Positions 1 to 6,132 are shown, counted from the stretch's first letter. The stretch: DNA of 8,690 bases from Candidatus Dormiibacterota bacterium (GCA_003135035.1 PLDE01000246.1:15078-23767); one strand, 5' to 3'. Notes: a model not told the origin generated them from the letters alone. Numbers and translations: made by a program.

Positions 1-345
1 GGCGAGCTCACTGTAGCAACGCCCTCAGGTTCTCTCCTGGCGAGTGACCAACGAGGGCTAGCGGCAACGCTCCGGATGACGGGAGGTGGGCGGACGAAGC
101 CTCACCGCGCTCGGTCTGGTTCCTGACCCCATGCCGGCCAGCCAGCATGGCTGGTTGAGGGAGAATGCAGCGACTGGGGGACACGCACCCCCGGCCCCCC
201 GTTGCCCACCTCCTTGGTACTGTGGACTGTGTGCGCAGCCAAGCGAGAAAGGGGTCTTCCCAGGGCGGTTGGCCCTTCCCCAGACGTCATCGATCCGAAG
301 AGAGAGCCCTTGCCTGGGTCTAGTCGACACGGGCCAATCGATCCG
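1..345. other. Non-coding or unassigned left end
   Basis: No reading frame here on either strand looks like a real protein: the translations are low-complexity Arg/Pro/Ser-rich shadows. A 6-bp inverted match (GCCCTC near 20-25 with GAGGGC near 53-58) and GC-rich runs around 185-200 are visible, but I cannot match them to a known RNA family. It probably holds the promoter and leader of the gene pair that follows, or its N-terminal codons if that gene starts earlier at TTG 202 or GTG 229. Confidence 0.4.
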
Positions 346-948
346 GTGCCAAAGACGATCCCGGCGCGGAGACGAGCCGCTCGGGGATGGCGCCGGCCTG
401 CCCCCCGGCACCGAGTATCAGGCGGCTTCTTCCGCCCCCAGCCGTGGCTGCAGAGTGCTCGTGACCTGCCCCATCCCTCGGTCGGCGTCGCCGCCGCGGT
501 CCTGGTTGCCGCGGTCGGCATCTGGACGGCGGTTGCCCTCCTCTTGGCCGGCAGCCAGCCGACCCTGCCCAGTTCCCACTCTGTTCTGGTCTCGGTTCAG
601 CCATCCCACGGACAAACGGCCACAGGTCAAGGTCATCTCATCTGGTATCGCTCAGGGGGGTTGCTGGTGGTCGTCTTGGAGGTGAAGAACCTCCCGCCGC
701 GAACCAGCGTGAACGCCCTGCTGGTGCCCAGCGGGAGTTGCTCCGGGACACAATCGACGGGCACCAGACTGATCGAGACCGTCCGCACCAACGGGCACGG
801 ACTCGCCGTCTTCAACGAAGAGCTCCTCGATGTCTCCAACCTGAGATTCGCGGCATGGTCGATCTGGGTGGAAGGCAAGTCCCACACTGGCCCACCCACG
901 GCCTGCGGGGTCATAAGTCTGCCCAGCGGCTCCCTGAACGGCTCGTGA
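346..948 (+). CDS. Membrane-anchored extracytoplasmic protein, CHRD/SOD-like beta-sandwich suspected
   Basis: With the GTG start at 346 this is 200 residues: an Arg-rich cytoplasmic tail (1-40), one hydrophobic segment (about 46-68), then an extracytoplasmic domain. The domain has beta-strand-like stretches (LLVVVLEVKNLPP) and two cysteines, in SGSC and TACGV, that could form a disulfide. The pattern gain-of-Leu/Val strand, 'NLPPRTSVNALLVPSGSC', and C-terminal 'ACGVI' recalls secreted CHRD or SOD-like domains of actinobacteria, which usually read SVHAAHIHxGSC. The histidines are replaced here, so metal binding is doubtful. This resemblance is from memory and is inference. The start is uncertain: no convincing ribosome-binding site precedes GTG 346, and in-frame alternatives are TTG 202, GTG 229 and TTG 310. 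The stop overlaps the start of the downstream cupredoxin gene by three bases, which argues that the 3' end is real and that the two are translationally coupled. Confidence 0.6.
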   Translation: MPKTIPARRRAARGWRRPAPRHRVSGGFFRPQPWLQSARDLPHPSVGVAAAVLVAAVGIWTAVALLLAGSQPTLPSSHSVLVSVQPSHGQTATGQGHLIWYRSGGLLVVVLEVKNLPPRTSVNALLVPSGSCSGTQSTGTRLIETVRTNGHGLAVFNEELLDVSNLRFAAWSIWVEGKSHTGPPTACGVISLPSGSLNGS

Positions 949-1394
949 CCCGCCACCGGGATCTGCTTCTGCTCGCCACCGTTTTGGCAAGCGCTCTCGG
1001 GCTCGCTGGTTGTTCTGCCGCGGGCGTGCCGGCACCCGCCAAGCCAGCTCCCACGGCGATCGCCGGATGCACCCCAGCAAGCGCTCGGCTGCGGGTCACT
1101 GTGGATGCCAACAACTCGTTTCGGTTCGTGCCGGCGGACGTTTGCTTGCGGGTCGGTGGCACGGTGACCTGGACCAATACGACCCAGGGCGTGGACCACA
1201 CCAGCACCGACGAGCCCAGCTTGGCGGCGAGTGCAAGTGATGCAACCATCCCCAAGGGTGGTCATGGCTGGAACCTCCGCCTGCCCGTAGGGCATTCAGC
1301 TCACCTGACCTTCAAGCAGGCCGGGATCTACCACTACTTCTGCATTCCCCACGAGACCTTGGGGATGGTCGGGGTGGTGGACGTCGTCGGCTAG
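945..1394 (+). CDS. Plastocyanin-like cupredoxin lipoprotein
   Basis: This is a 149-residue blue-copper-type protein predicted to be tethered outside the membrane. The N-terminus is a lipoprotein signal: R3/R5, a hydrophobic core 7-21, and the lipobox LAGC with the lipidated Cys at 23. A short Ala/Pro linker (25-41) leads to a cupredoxin domain (about 47-148). The candidate type-1 copper ligands are in the expected order: His85 (GVDHT), Cys133 and His136 (YFCIPH), and Met141 (ETLGM). Cys42 and Cys67 could form a disulfide. The family does one-electron transfer or copper binding; the partner is not shown here. The GTG at 945 was chosen because it places the signal peptide exactly at the N-terminus and overlaps the upstream TGA (946-948) in a GTGA arrangement, a usual sign of coupled translation. 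A longer frame upstream has no signal-like N-terminus. The domain call is secure; the physiological role is inference. Confidence 0.9.
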   Translation: MTRHRDLLLLATVLASALGLAGCSAAGVPAPAKPAPTAIAGCTPASARLRVTVDANNSFRFVPADVCLRVGGTVTWTNTTQGVDHTSTDEPSLAASASDATIPKGGHGWNLRLPVGHSAHLTFKQAGIYHYFCIPHETLGMVGVVDVVG

Positions 1395-1426
1395 GAGGGC
1401 TTGAGCCAGGCACCCAGAGTCCGCAC

Positions 1427-1444
1427 CCGGCGCCGGGACGCCGG
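1427..1444 (+). terminator. GC hairpin after the cupredoxin gene, weak terminator candidate
   Basis: CCGGCG (1427-1432) can pair with CGCCGG (1439-1444) around a 6-nt loop, 33 bases after the cupredoxin stop. No T-tract follows, so intrinsic termination is doubtful. A competing 12-bp palindrome, CCCGGCGCCGGG, covers 1426-1437. Confidence 0.25.
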
Positions 1445-1564
1445 CGGGACCTGCGGTCGATCGGCGCGGAGGCAAGTGGGTCAGAGAAGCTCGCTTCGGT
1501 GCCGCCAGCTGAGTGGCCGCGACTAGCCCCAGGAGGAGCCGCGGGGAACCGTCAAGATGGACGG

Positions 1565-2902
1565 ATGGACGGCGAACTTCCCCTCGAGCCCGCGGCGCCG
1601 CCAGTGAGCGGATCCGCACCGATAACTGACGCGGGTCCGCTCGCCGCACGTCTTCGGCCCCAGCGCTGGCAGGAGGTCCTGGGTCAGGCCGAGCTGGTCG
1701 GCGAGCGAGGCGCCTTGCAAGCCGCGTTGGAGGGAAGCACGCTGCCGTCGGTGGTTTTGGTTGGGCCCCCGGGCAGCGGCAAGACCACGATCGCCCAGCT
1801 CCTGGCTGCAGCCCAATCGGCCCACCTGATCGCCCTCTCGGCGGTGAGCGCCGGGGTCGGCGAGGTCAGGGCGGCAGTGGCCGAGGCCCGCACCCGGCAG
1901 AAGATCAACCAGCGCACCGTTCTCTTCCTGGATGAGATCCACCACTTCAGTCGTACCCAGCAGGACGCTCTGCTGCCCCACGTTGAGAGCGGCCTCCTCA
2001 CCCTGATCGGAGCCACCACCGAGAATCCCAGCTTCCAACTTTCCGGAGCGCTCCTGTCGCGGGTCCAGGTGTTCGAGCTGGAGCCACTCACCAGGGAGGC
2101 CCTCTCCGAACTCCTGGATCGAGCCCTCATCGACCGGGAGCTGGGACTGGGAGAGCGCCAGCTCCGATTGACCCAGGGGGCTCGGCAGCTCCTTGTCGCT
2201 CGTTCCGGCGGCGACGCCCGGATCATGCTCAACGCCCTGGAGCAGGCGGCGGGTGGCGCCCCTGACGGGTCCGAGATCGCGGAGGCGGCGGCGCTGCGCG
2301 CGCTGAGCAGCCCGGTGCTGCGCCACGATCGGGCCGGCGACTTCCACTACCAGCTGCTGAGCGCCTTCATCAAGTCGCTGCGCGGTAGCGACCCGGATGC
2401 CGCCGTCTACTGGTTGGCCCGGCTCCTGGAAGCGGGGGAAGACCCGACCGTCCCGGCCCGGCGGATGGTGATCCTAGCCGCGGAGGATGTGGGACTGGCT
2501 CAGCCCCGAGCCCTGGAGTTGGCGGTCGCTGCCCACGCCGCGGTGCGGGTGGTGGGAATGCCTGAGGGTCGGCTGCCGCTGGCGGAGGCGGCCATCTTCC
2601 TGGCACTGGCGCCCAAGAGCAACAGCGTCTATACCGCCTATGGCGCAGCCGCCGAGGACGTCCGCTCCCAGCTGCACCTCCCCGTCCCTCTCCATCTACG
2701 CAATGCGGTGACCGGCCGCGACCGGCAGAAGGGCTACGGCGAGGGTTATCAGTACGCCCACGACGATCCCCAGGGAATGGTCAGCCACGAGCACCTGCCC
2801 GAGGAGTTGCTGGGACGGAAGTACTACCGGCCCTCGGCCCACGGCGAGGAGGAGATGCTCGAGAAGAGATTGGCAGAGATCCGCCAGCGCCGGCAGAGCT
2901 AG
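1565..2902 (+). CDS. rarA: Replication-associated recombination protein A (RarA/MgsA), AAA+ ATPase
   Basis: RarA (MgsA; Mgs1/WRNIP1 relative) is a clamp-loader-like AAA+ ATPase that acts at stalled replication forks. Visible motifs are Walker A GPPGSGKTT (67-75), Walker B VLFLDE (119-124), the family-typical HHFSRTQQDALLPHVE stretch, sensor-1 region GATTENPSF (149-157) and the putative arginine finger in LLSR (Arg166). The C-terminal lid and tetramerisation region contains RRMVILAAEDVGLA and KSNSVYTAY, both hallmarks of the family. From ATG 1565 the protein is 445 residues, very close to the E. coli enzyme (447). An in-frame GTG at 1499 would add 22 residues. The start is not fully settled because the strong AGGAGG at 1531-1536 lies 28 bases before ATG 1565, too far for a normal ribosome-binding site, and no in-frame start codon sits at the proper distance from it. 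The gene converges on the ribosomal protein gene with a 16-bp gap. Confidence 0.95.
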   Translation: MDGELPLEPAAPPVSGSAPITDAGPLAARLRPQRWQEVLGQAELVGERGALQAALEGSTLPSVVLVGPPGSGKTTIAQLLAAAQSAHLIALSAVSAGVGEVRAAVAEARTRQKINQRTVLFLDEIHHFSRTQQDALLPHVESGLLTLIGATTENPSFQLSGALLSRVQVFELEPLTREALSELLDRALIDRELGLGERQLRLTQGARQLLVARSGGDARIMLNALEQAAGGAPDGSEIAEAAALRALSSPVLRHDRAGDFHYQLLSAFIKSLRGSDPDAAVYWLARLLEAGEDPTVPARRMVILAAEDVGLAQPRALELAVAAHAAVRVVGMPEGRLPLAEAAIFLALAPKSNSVYTAYGAAAEDVRSQLHLPVPLHLRNAVTGRDRQKGYGEGYQYAHDDPQGMVSHEHLPEELLGRKYYRPSAHGEEEMLEKRLAEIRQRRQS

Positions 2903-2918
2903 CCGGGGCGGGAGTCCT

Positions 2919-3581
2919 CTAGGAGTTGTCCGCGGACGCCTCCGAGTCAGCCGACGGTTCGCCCTCGGCCTCGGTCTCGGCACCCTCCTCAGGCTCGGCG
3001 GTGGGCTCCTCCTCCTGGACTCGAGGAGCCGCGATCTTGGCGATAACCTCCTCGGGGTCGATGGTGCCAGTCAACTCCACGCCTTCAGGAAGAGCGATCT
3101 CGGAGAGCCGGATCGCGTCGTCGATCTCAGCCAGCCCGGAAACGTCGATGTCGATCTCCCCGGGGATAGCGTTAGGCAGACAGCTCACTTCCAGCTGGTG
3201 CACCAGATGAAGCAGCTCGCCGGCATTGAAGCGGGTCGCCGGAGCCTCGCCGACCAGCACCACCGGCACCTGGACGTTGAGCTTCTCCAGGAGGTTGACC
3301 TGGAAGAAGTCGACGTGGACGGGCTCCGACGTGCGTGGATTGATCTGCAGTTCCCGAATCAGCACGGGACGGGCGGCCCGCTCTCCCTCGATCTTGAGTT
3401 GGAGAAGGTGGCTCCGGCCGGCGCGGTGGAACATCTTGGTAAAGTCCTTACCCGGGATCTCCACCGTCAGGGGCTTGACGGAGTGGCCATAGACGACCCC
3501 GGGCACGAGGCCCTGGCGACGGAGCTCGGAGAGGTGCCGCCCCACGGTCGTGCGCGGCATCGCCTCAAGCGTGAAATCCAT
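2919..3581 (-). CDS. rplY: 50S ribosomal protein L25/general stress protein Ctc
   Basis: The 220-residue protein is the long CTC form of L25, a 5S rRNA-binding protein of the large subunit. The N-terminal L25 domain (about 1-92) opens with FTLEAMPRTTVGRHLSELRRQGLVPGVVYG, the standard family start, and includes RELQINPRTSEPVHVDFFQV. The C-terminal TL5-type beta domain (about 93-185) contains EVSCLPNAIPGEIDIDVSGL and the usual LPEGVEL. A low-complexity tail of Glu, Ala and Ser (about 188-220) ends the protein; acidic tails are common in this family. ATG 3581 is preceded by a purine-rich GGTGGAGG, with GGAGG only 3 nt before the ATG. In many bacteria the neighbour is pth (peptidyl-tRNA hydrolase), but no pth is adjacent here. 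The gene lies downstream of the mutase small subunit on the same strand with an 83-bp gap. Confidence 0.95.
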   Translation of the reverse strand: MDFTLEAMPRTTVGRHLSELRRQGLVPGVVYGHSVKPLTVEIPGKDFTKMFHRAGRSHLLQLKIEGERAARPVLIRELQINPRTSEPVHVDFFQVNLLEKLNVQVPVVLVGEAPATRFNAGELLHLVHQLEVSCLPNAIPGEIDIDVSGLAEIDDAIRLSEIALPEGVELTGTIDPEEVIAKIAAPRVQEEEPTAEPEEGAETEAEGEPSADSEASADNS

Positions 3582-3610
3582 GAGCCTCCACCAGCGCTTG
3601 CTGGCCCTGG

Positions 3611-3634
3611 AGCCGACCTCCCCGGAGATCGGCT
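3611..3634 (-). promoter_or_regulatory. Strong hairpin in the leader of the L25 gene
   Basis: The minus strand reads AGCCGA (3634-3629), then a T, CTCC, a short GG-centred loop, GGAG, a G, and TCGGCT. This gives a stem of about 10 bp (one T-G wobble) with a 4-nt loop, and it ends 29 nt before the rplY start. No T-run follows, so it is not a classical terminator for the upstream mutase gene. It could separate the two transcripts, stabilise the mRNA, or be a ribosomal-protein leader element; the sequence alone does not decide. Confidence 0.4.
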
Positions 3635-3664
3635 AAAGCCGCCGGATCGTACCAAATCCCGGCG

Positions 3665-4087
3665 TCAGCGGGCCCCGGCGCCTACCTTCTCCAAACCGAA
3701 GCGACGCTCGACGTATTCCACGATCGCTCGAATGCTGGTTCCCGGGGTGAAGACCTCGTCCACCCCGAGCGCTTTGAGCTGGACCGCGTCGTCGGGAGGC
3801 ACGATCCCGCCTCCGAAAACCACGATGTCCGCGCCACCCCGCTCGCGGAGCAGGCGCAGCACCTCAGGGAAGAGGGTCATGTGGGCACCGGAGAGAAGGG
3901 AGATGCCGATCCCGTCGACGTCCTCCTGCACCGCTGCCTCGACCACCTGGGCGGGAGTCTGGTGGAGCCCGGTGTAGATCACCTCCACCCCGGCGTCCCG
4001 CAAAGCTCGAGAGATCACCTTGATACCTCGGTCGTGACCGTCAAGGCCCACCTTGGCGGTCAAGATCCGCACTGGTCGTGCGCTCAT
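3665..4087 (-). CDS. Cobalamin-binding small subunit of acyl-CoA mutase (methylmalonyl-/isobutyryl-CoA mutase type)
   Basis: A 140-residue stand-alone B12-binding domain. It carries the complete base-off/His-on signature: GLDGHDRG with Asp16, His18 (lower axial cobalt ligand) and Gly21, then SLLSG (63-67) and FGGG (91-94) that surround the nucleotide tail. The length and the stretches [21 protein letters not shown] and [17 protein letters not shown] are very like IcmB, HcmB and archaeal-type mutase small subunits. It needs a separate large TIM-barrel subunit to be active. A matching large subunit lacking this domain lies 3.5 kb away on the same strand (7593-8690), and the two are probably partners. 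The substrate cannot be told from the small subunit; the large subunit suggests isobutyryl- or hydroxyisobutyryl-CoA. ATG 4087 leaves a short purine-rich run (GGGG) as ribosome-binding site. Confidence 0.93.
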   Translation of the reverse strand: MSARPVRILTAKVGLDGHDRGIKVISRALRDAGVEVIYTGLHQTPAQVVEAAVQEDVDGIGISLLSGAHMTLFPEVLRLLRERGGADIVVFGGGIVPPDDAVQLKALGVDEVFTPGTSIRAIVEYVERRFGLEKVGAGAR

Positions 4088-4550
4088 GGCCCCAGTCTAG
4101 CCCACCGCACATGTCACTTCCCTTAGTAATTGTGTTGTAGTAGTGCTACATTTTCCCCGGGTGAGTCCAAAACAGGACACGTCTGGCGGCAAGCCAGGGT
4201 CGGGTTCTCCTCGACTCGGCTTAGGGATTGGTGCCTGAGTTGACCGCACGCTGATGGCCCGTTTCGTGGTCACCGCCACTGGCCAAGTGCTCTCACAGGA
4301 TGACTGCAGCCGTGGCCCGCGTACGCGCGCGGCGACGCGTTGACGACTATGTTCAGACTGAACTGCTTAGCCGGGTGGCGAGAACTATCTCTCGCAGCCA
4401 ACGGTTCCGCGAAACCATCTTGCTGGTGAGACGTCGGGCGTGAGCAATCTCCAGGTAATCATGTGCAGAACTTGGCGACAGACCAGGTAAACGCCAATGT
4501 CGCGTCCTTGCCCGACGACGACAATCACCACGCGGCGATAATCGACTCGA
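4088..4550. other. Intergenic stretch with an AT-rich pocket and dyad
   Basis: No convincing gene occurs between the mutase small subunit and aspS; the longest frames (about 60 codons) have no family features. The composition is less GC-rich than the flanks near 4120-4155, which suits a promoter for the minus-strand mutase gene. That pocket holds a dyad, TGTAG (4136-4140) and CTACA (4146-4150), which could be an operator. A GGTT/AACC hairpin at 4403-4416 and a run of CG-rich alternation near 4318-4340 are also visible. I see no tRNA, no intrinsic terminator for aspS and no insertion sequence ends. Confidence 0.5.
4136..4150. promoter_or_regulatory. TGTAG-N5-CTACA dyad, possible operator upstream of the mutase small subunit
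   Basis: The dyad has perfect 5-bp arms separated by 5 bases. It lies in the only AT-rich pocket upstream of the mutase small-subunit start, 49 bases away from that ATG. The spacing and position suit a repressor or activator site, but no regulator gene is in the window and the cognate protein is unknown. Confidence 0.3.
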
Positions 4551-5846
4551 CTACGGCTCCAGACGGTTCAGGTCACGGGGGAAAAGCGTCACCTGTCGCA
4601 CGTTCGAAGCTCCAGCCAAACGGGCCACCAGCCGCTCCAACCCCATGGCGAACCCGCCATGAGGCGGCATCCCGTAGCGAAAGGCCTGCAGGTAGCTCTG
4701 AAAGGGGGCCACGTCTTGACCTTCGAGCGCCTCGAGGTAGTCCTGGTAGCGGTGCAGGCGCTGCCCACCAGTGACTATCTCCAAGCCGCGAAAGAGAAGA
4801 TCGAAGCTGTTGGAGAACTCCGGGCGGTCGGGATCGGGGTGGGTATAGAAGGGCCGCTTGACCATGGGATAGCCCACCACAAAGAGCAAGTCGGAGGCGA
4901 ACTCGCGCTCGGCCCACTTCCCAAGAAAGCGCTCGTGAGCGGGGGCTAAGTCACTCTCGCCCACCACCTTCTCACCGGTTTCGTTTTCGAGCAGCTCCTG
5001 GGCGGCCATGAAGTCGATGCTCGGTATCTTGGCAGGTACTTTCGGCACCTTTAAGTCGAGTTCATCGACGGCGGCGGCGGCCCGCTCGACGCCGGCGGCG
5101 AACATGGCCGCTAGGACCTCTCCCACGAGATCCATTACCTCGCGGTGGTCGCTGATGAAACCGAGCTCCGCGTCGAGGGAGAAGTACTCGGCCAGATGAC
5201 GGCCGGTGTCGTGCGGTTCGGCTCGAAATACGGTCGCAGTCTCATAGACGCGTTCGTAAACCCCCACCATCGTCTGCTTGTAGAACTGCGGACTCTGGGC
5301 CAGGAATGCCCGTCGGCCGAAGTAGTCAACGGGAAAGACGTTGGCACCACTCTCGGTGGCCGACGCCACCAGCTTGGGGGTCTGGATCTCCACGAATTTC
5401 CGCTCCTCGAGGGCGGAGCGGAAACCCCAGACAGCCGCGGCCGCCACTCTTCCCAGGGCCCGTTGGTGGGGGTGGCGCCAGCCGAGAGCGGCATGGTCCA
5501 GAAAGGTCGGCAACTGGACATCGAGCTGGGGGCGACGCAGCTCGAAGGGGAGCGGTCCCTGGGGCTGGCTGACCACGGTGAACTGGGGGTCGTGCAGTTC
5601 CAATCCAGCGGGAGCCTGGGGCACCGCCGCCACCTCACCTTCGACTCGGAGCACTGTTTCCGGAGCCCAGGAAGCCAGCGCCGCGCGCACGTCCGGGTCG
5701 GTCACAACCACCTGACTCATCCCTCGGCCATCCCGCACCAGCGCGAAACTCACCTGGGCTAAGCGGCGCTGGTGGTGGAGCCAACCCGCCAGTTCGACCC
5801 GCTGGCCGACGAACCCGCCAAGATCGACCGACCAGACCCGGCTCAC
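4551..5846 (-). CDS. aspS: Archaeal-type aspartyl-tRNA synthetase, predicted non-discriminating
   Basis: A 431-residue class IIb synthetase of the short archaeal/AspRS2 type, without the GAD insertion of the long bacterial AspRS. An N-terminal OB-fold anticodon domain (about 15-100) precedes the catalytic core. Motif 2 starts at FRAE (207-210) followed by HDTGRHLAEYFSLDAE, and motif 3 is GGFAMGLERL (398-407). FDLLFRGLEIVTGGQRLHRYQDY is typical of AspRS2. His24 in AGWLH and Pro79 in QAPAGLE sit where archaeal non-discriminating enzymes have His and Pro and discriminating ones have Trp and Lys. This predicts charging of both tRNA(Asp) and tRNA(Asn), the latter as Asp-tRNA(Asn) for GatCAB. GTG 5846 is supported by GGAGG (5857-5853) at 6-nt spacing. 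The C-terminus reads RDLNRLEP where the family usually has RLTP. A T-box leader precedes it. AsnRS is the main alternative but fits the motif-2 region less well. Confidence 0.92.
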   Translation of the reverse strand: MSRVWSVDLGGFVGQRVELAGWLHHQRRLAQVSFALVRDGRGMSQVVVTDPDVRAALASWAPETVLRVEGEVAAVPQAPAGLELHDPQFTVVSQPQGPLPFELRRPQLDVQLPTFLDHAALGWRHPHQRALGRVAAAAVWGFRSALEERKFVEIQTPKLVASATESGANVFPVDYFGRRAFLAQSPQFYKQTMVGVYERVYETATVFRAEPHDTGRHLAEYFSLDAELGFISDHREVMDLVGEVLAAMFAAGVERAAAAVDELDLKVPKVPAKIPSIDFMAAQELLENETGEKVVGESDLAPAHERFLGKWAEREFASDLLFVVGYPMVKRPFYTHPDPDRPEFSNSFDLLFRGLEIVTGGQRLHRYQDYLEALEGQDVAPFQSYLQAFRYGMPPHGGFAMGLERLVARLAGASNVRQVTLFPRDLNRLEP

Positions 5847-5905
5847 GTGGCACCTCCGCTCGGGAAGCCCTAGGAGTGCGGGCGGGAGGGGACCCGCGGT
5901 GCCAC
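5847..5905 (-). promoter_or_regulatory. Sequestrator helix masking the aspS ribosome-binding site
   Basis: GTGGCACC (5905-5898, inside the T-box bulge and its flank) is a perfect 8-nt complement of GGTGCCAC (5854-5847), which overlaps the 3' end of the GGAGG ribosome-binding site and abuts the GTG start. This pairing excludes the antisequestrator. So without bound uncharged tRNA the start would be hidden, and with it the site would be free. The 43-nt loop still allows the small GCGGG/CCCGC hairpin. Confidence 0.75.
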
Positions 5906-6097
5906 CGCACTTCGCTCCGGCTCGGGCCGGGGCCTTGAGGCCACTAACGGAGGCTAGTCGGCGAGGCTTAGTTGGCCAGGGCCTTTGTTCCTCGCAGCTC
6001 GAGAGGGTCGTTCACGAGGGTCCGGGTCCACCCTTCCAGCTACCGGTGGCTCTCTTGGTCCGGGTTGGCTCGCTACTCGTCTCTGTCTGCGCCGTTG
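5847..6097 (-). promoter_or_regulatory. T-box riboswitch leader of aspS, translational type
   Basis: Elements in transcript order (minus strand). Stem I base: GTAGC (6076-6072) pairs with GCTGC (5998-5994). Distal Stem I: AGAGAG near 6055-6050, then CCACC (6049-6045) pairing with GGTGG (6032-6028) around a 12-nt loop. The 3' side of the specifier loop reads GAACGAC, giving AAC (6012-6010) and GAC (6009-6007). Stem II candidate: GCGAGG (5995-5990) with CCTCGC (5966-5961). Stem III: CCGGC (5930-5926) with GCCGG (5921-5917). Antisequestrator: AGTGCGG (5911-5905) pairs with CCGCACT (5881-5875); the bulge is TGGCACC (5904-5898); GCGGG (5897-5893) pairs with CCCGC (5886-5882). This is the canonical A1-bulge-A2 layout with no unpaired bases outside the bulge and loop. 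No T-run follows. The TGGC would pair with a tRNA end GCCA, fitting the G73 discriminator of tRNA(Asp) and tRNA(Asn). The 5' boundary is approximate. Confidence 0.88.
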
Positions 6098-6103
6098 TCC
6101 CAG

Positions 6104-6132
6104 AAGATAGCGAAAAACGGCTGGTCGGGCAA
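6104..6132 (-). promoter_or_regulatory. Candidate sigma-70-type promoter of aspS
   Basis: On the minus strand TTGCCC (6132-6127) and TATCTT (6109-6104) are separated by exactly 17 bases. Each hexamer matches four of six consensus positions. Transcription would start about 6097, just before Stem I of the T-box, which is where the leader requires it. The element lies within 62 bases of the divergent start at 6166. Confidence 0.5.

Noticed and set aside
55..95. GCGGCAACGCTCC followed by a purine-rich segment, reminiscent of SAM-type riboswitch cores
   Set aside because: The flanking helices and remaining conserved blocks could not be found, and the downstream gene is not in methionine metabolism.
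1523..2347. Long open frame on the minus strand across rarA
   Set aside because: It is the shadow of a high-GC gene: no recognisable motif, and the plus-strand frame is an unambiguous RarA.
3640..3660. TACGAT as a -10 box for rplY
   Set aside because: No hexamer resembling TTGACA lies 16-18 bases upstream of it.
4097..4279. Short minus-strand frame of 60 codons upstream of the mutase small subunit
   Set aside because: No ribosome-binding site or family resemblance, and it runs through the AT-rich promoter-like pocket.
4403..4416. GGTT...AACC hairpin that resembles a tRNA T-arm
   Set aside because: No acceptor stem, D-arm or anticodon arm at the right distances, and the loop does not read TTCGANTC.
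4551..5846. Asparaginyl-tRNA synthetase as the identity of the class II synthetase
   Set aside because: The motif-2 region HLAEYFSLDAELGF and FRGLEIVTGGQRLHRY match AspRS2; AsnRS usually has a different stretch after FRAE.
5865..5911. Intrinsic terminator as the output of the aspS T-box
   Set aside because: No T-run follows any hairpin here, whereas an exact complement to the ribosome-binding site is present, so translational control fits better.
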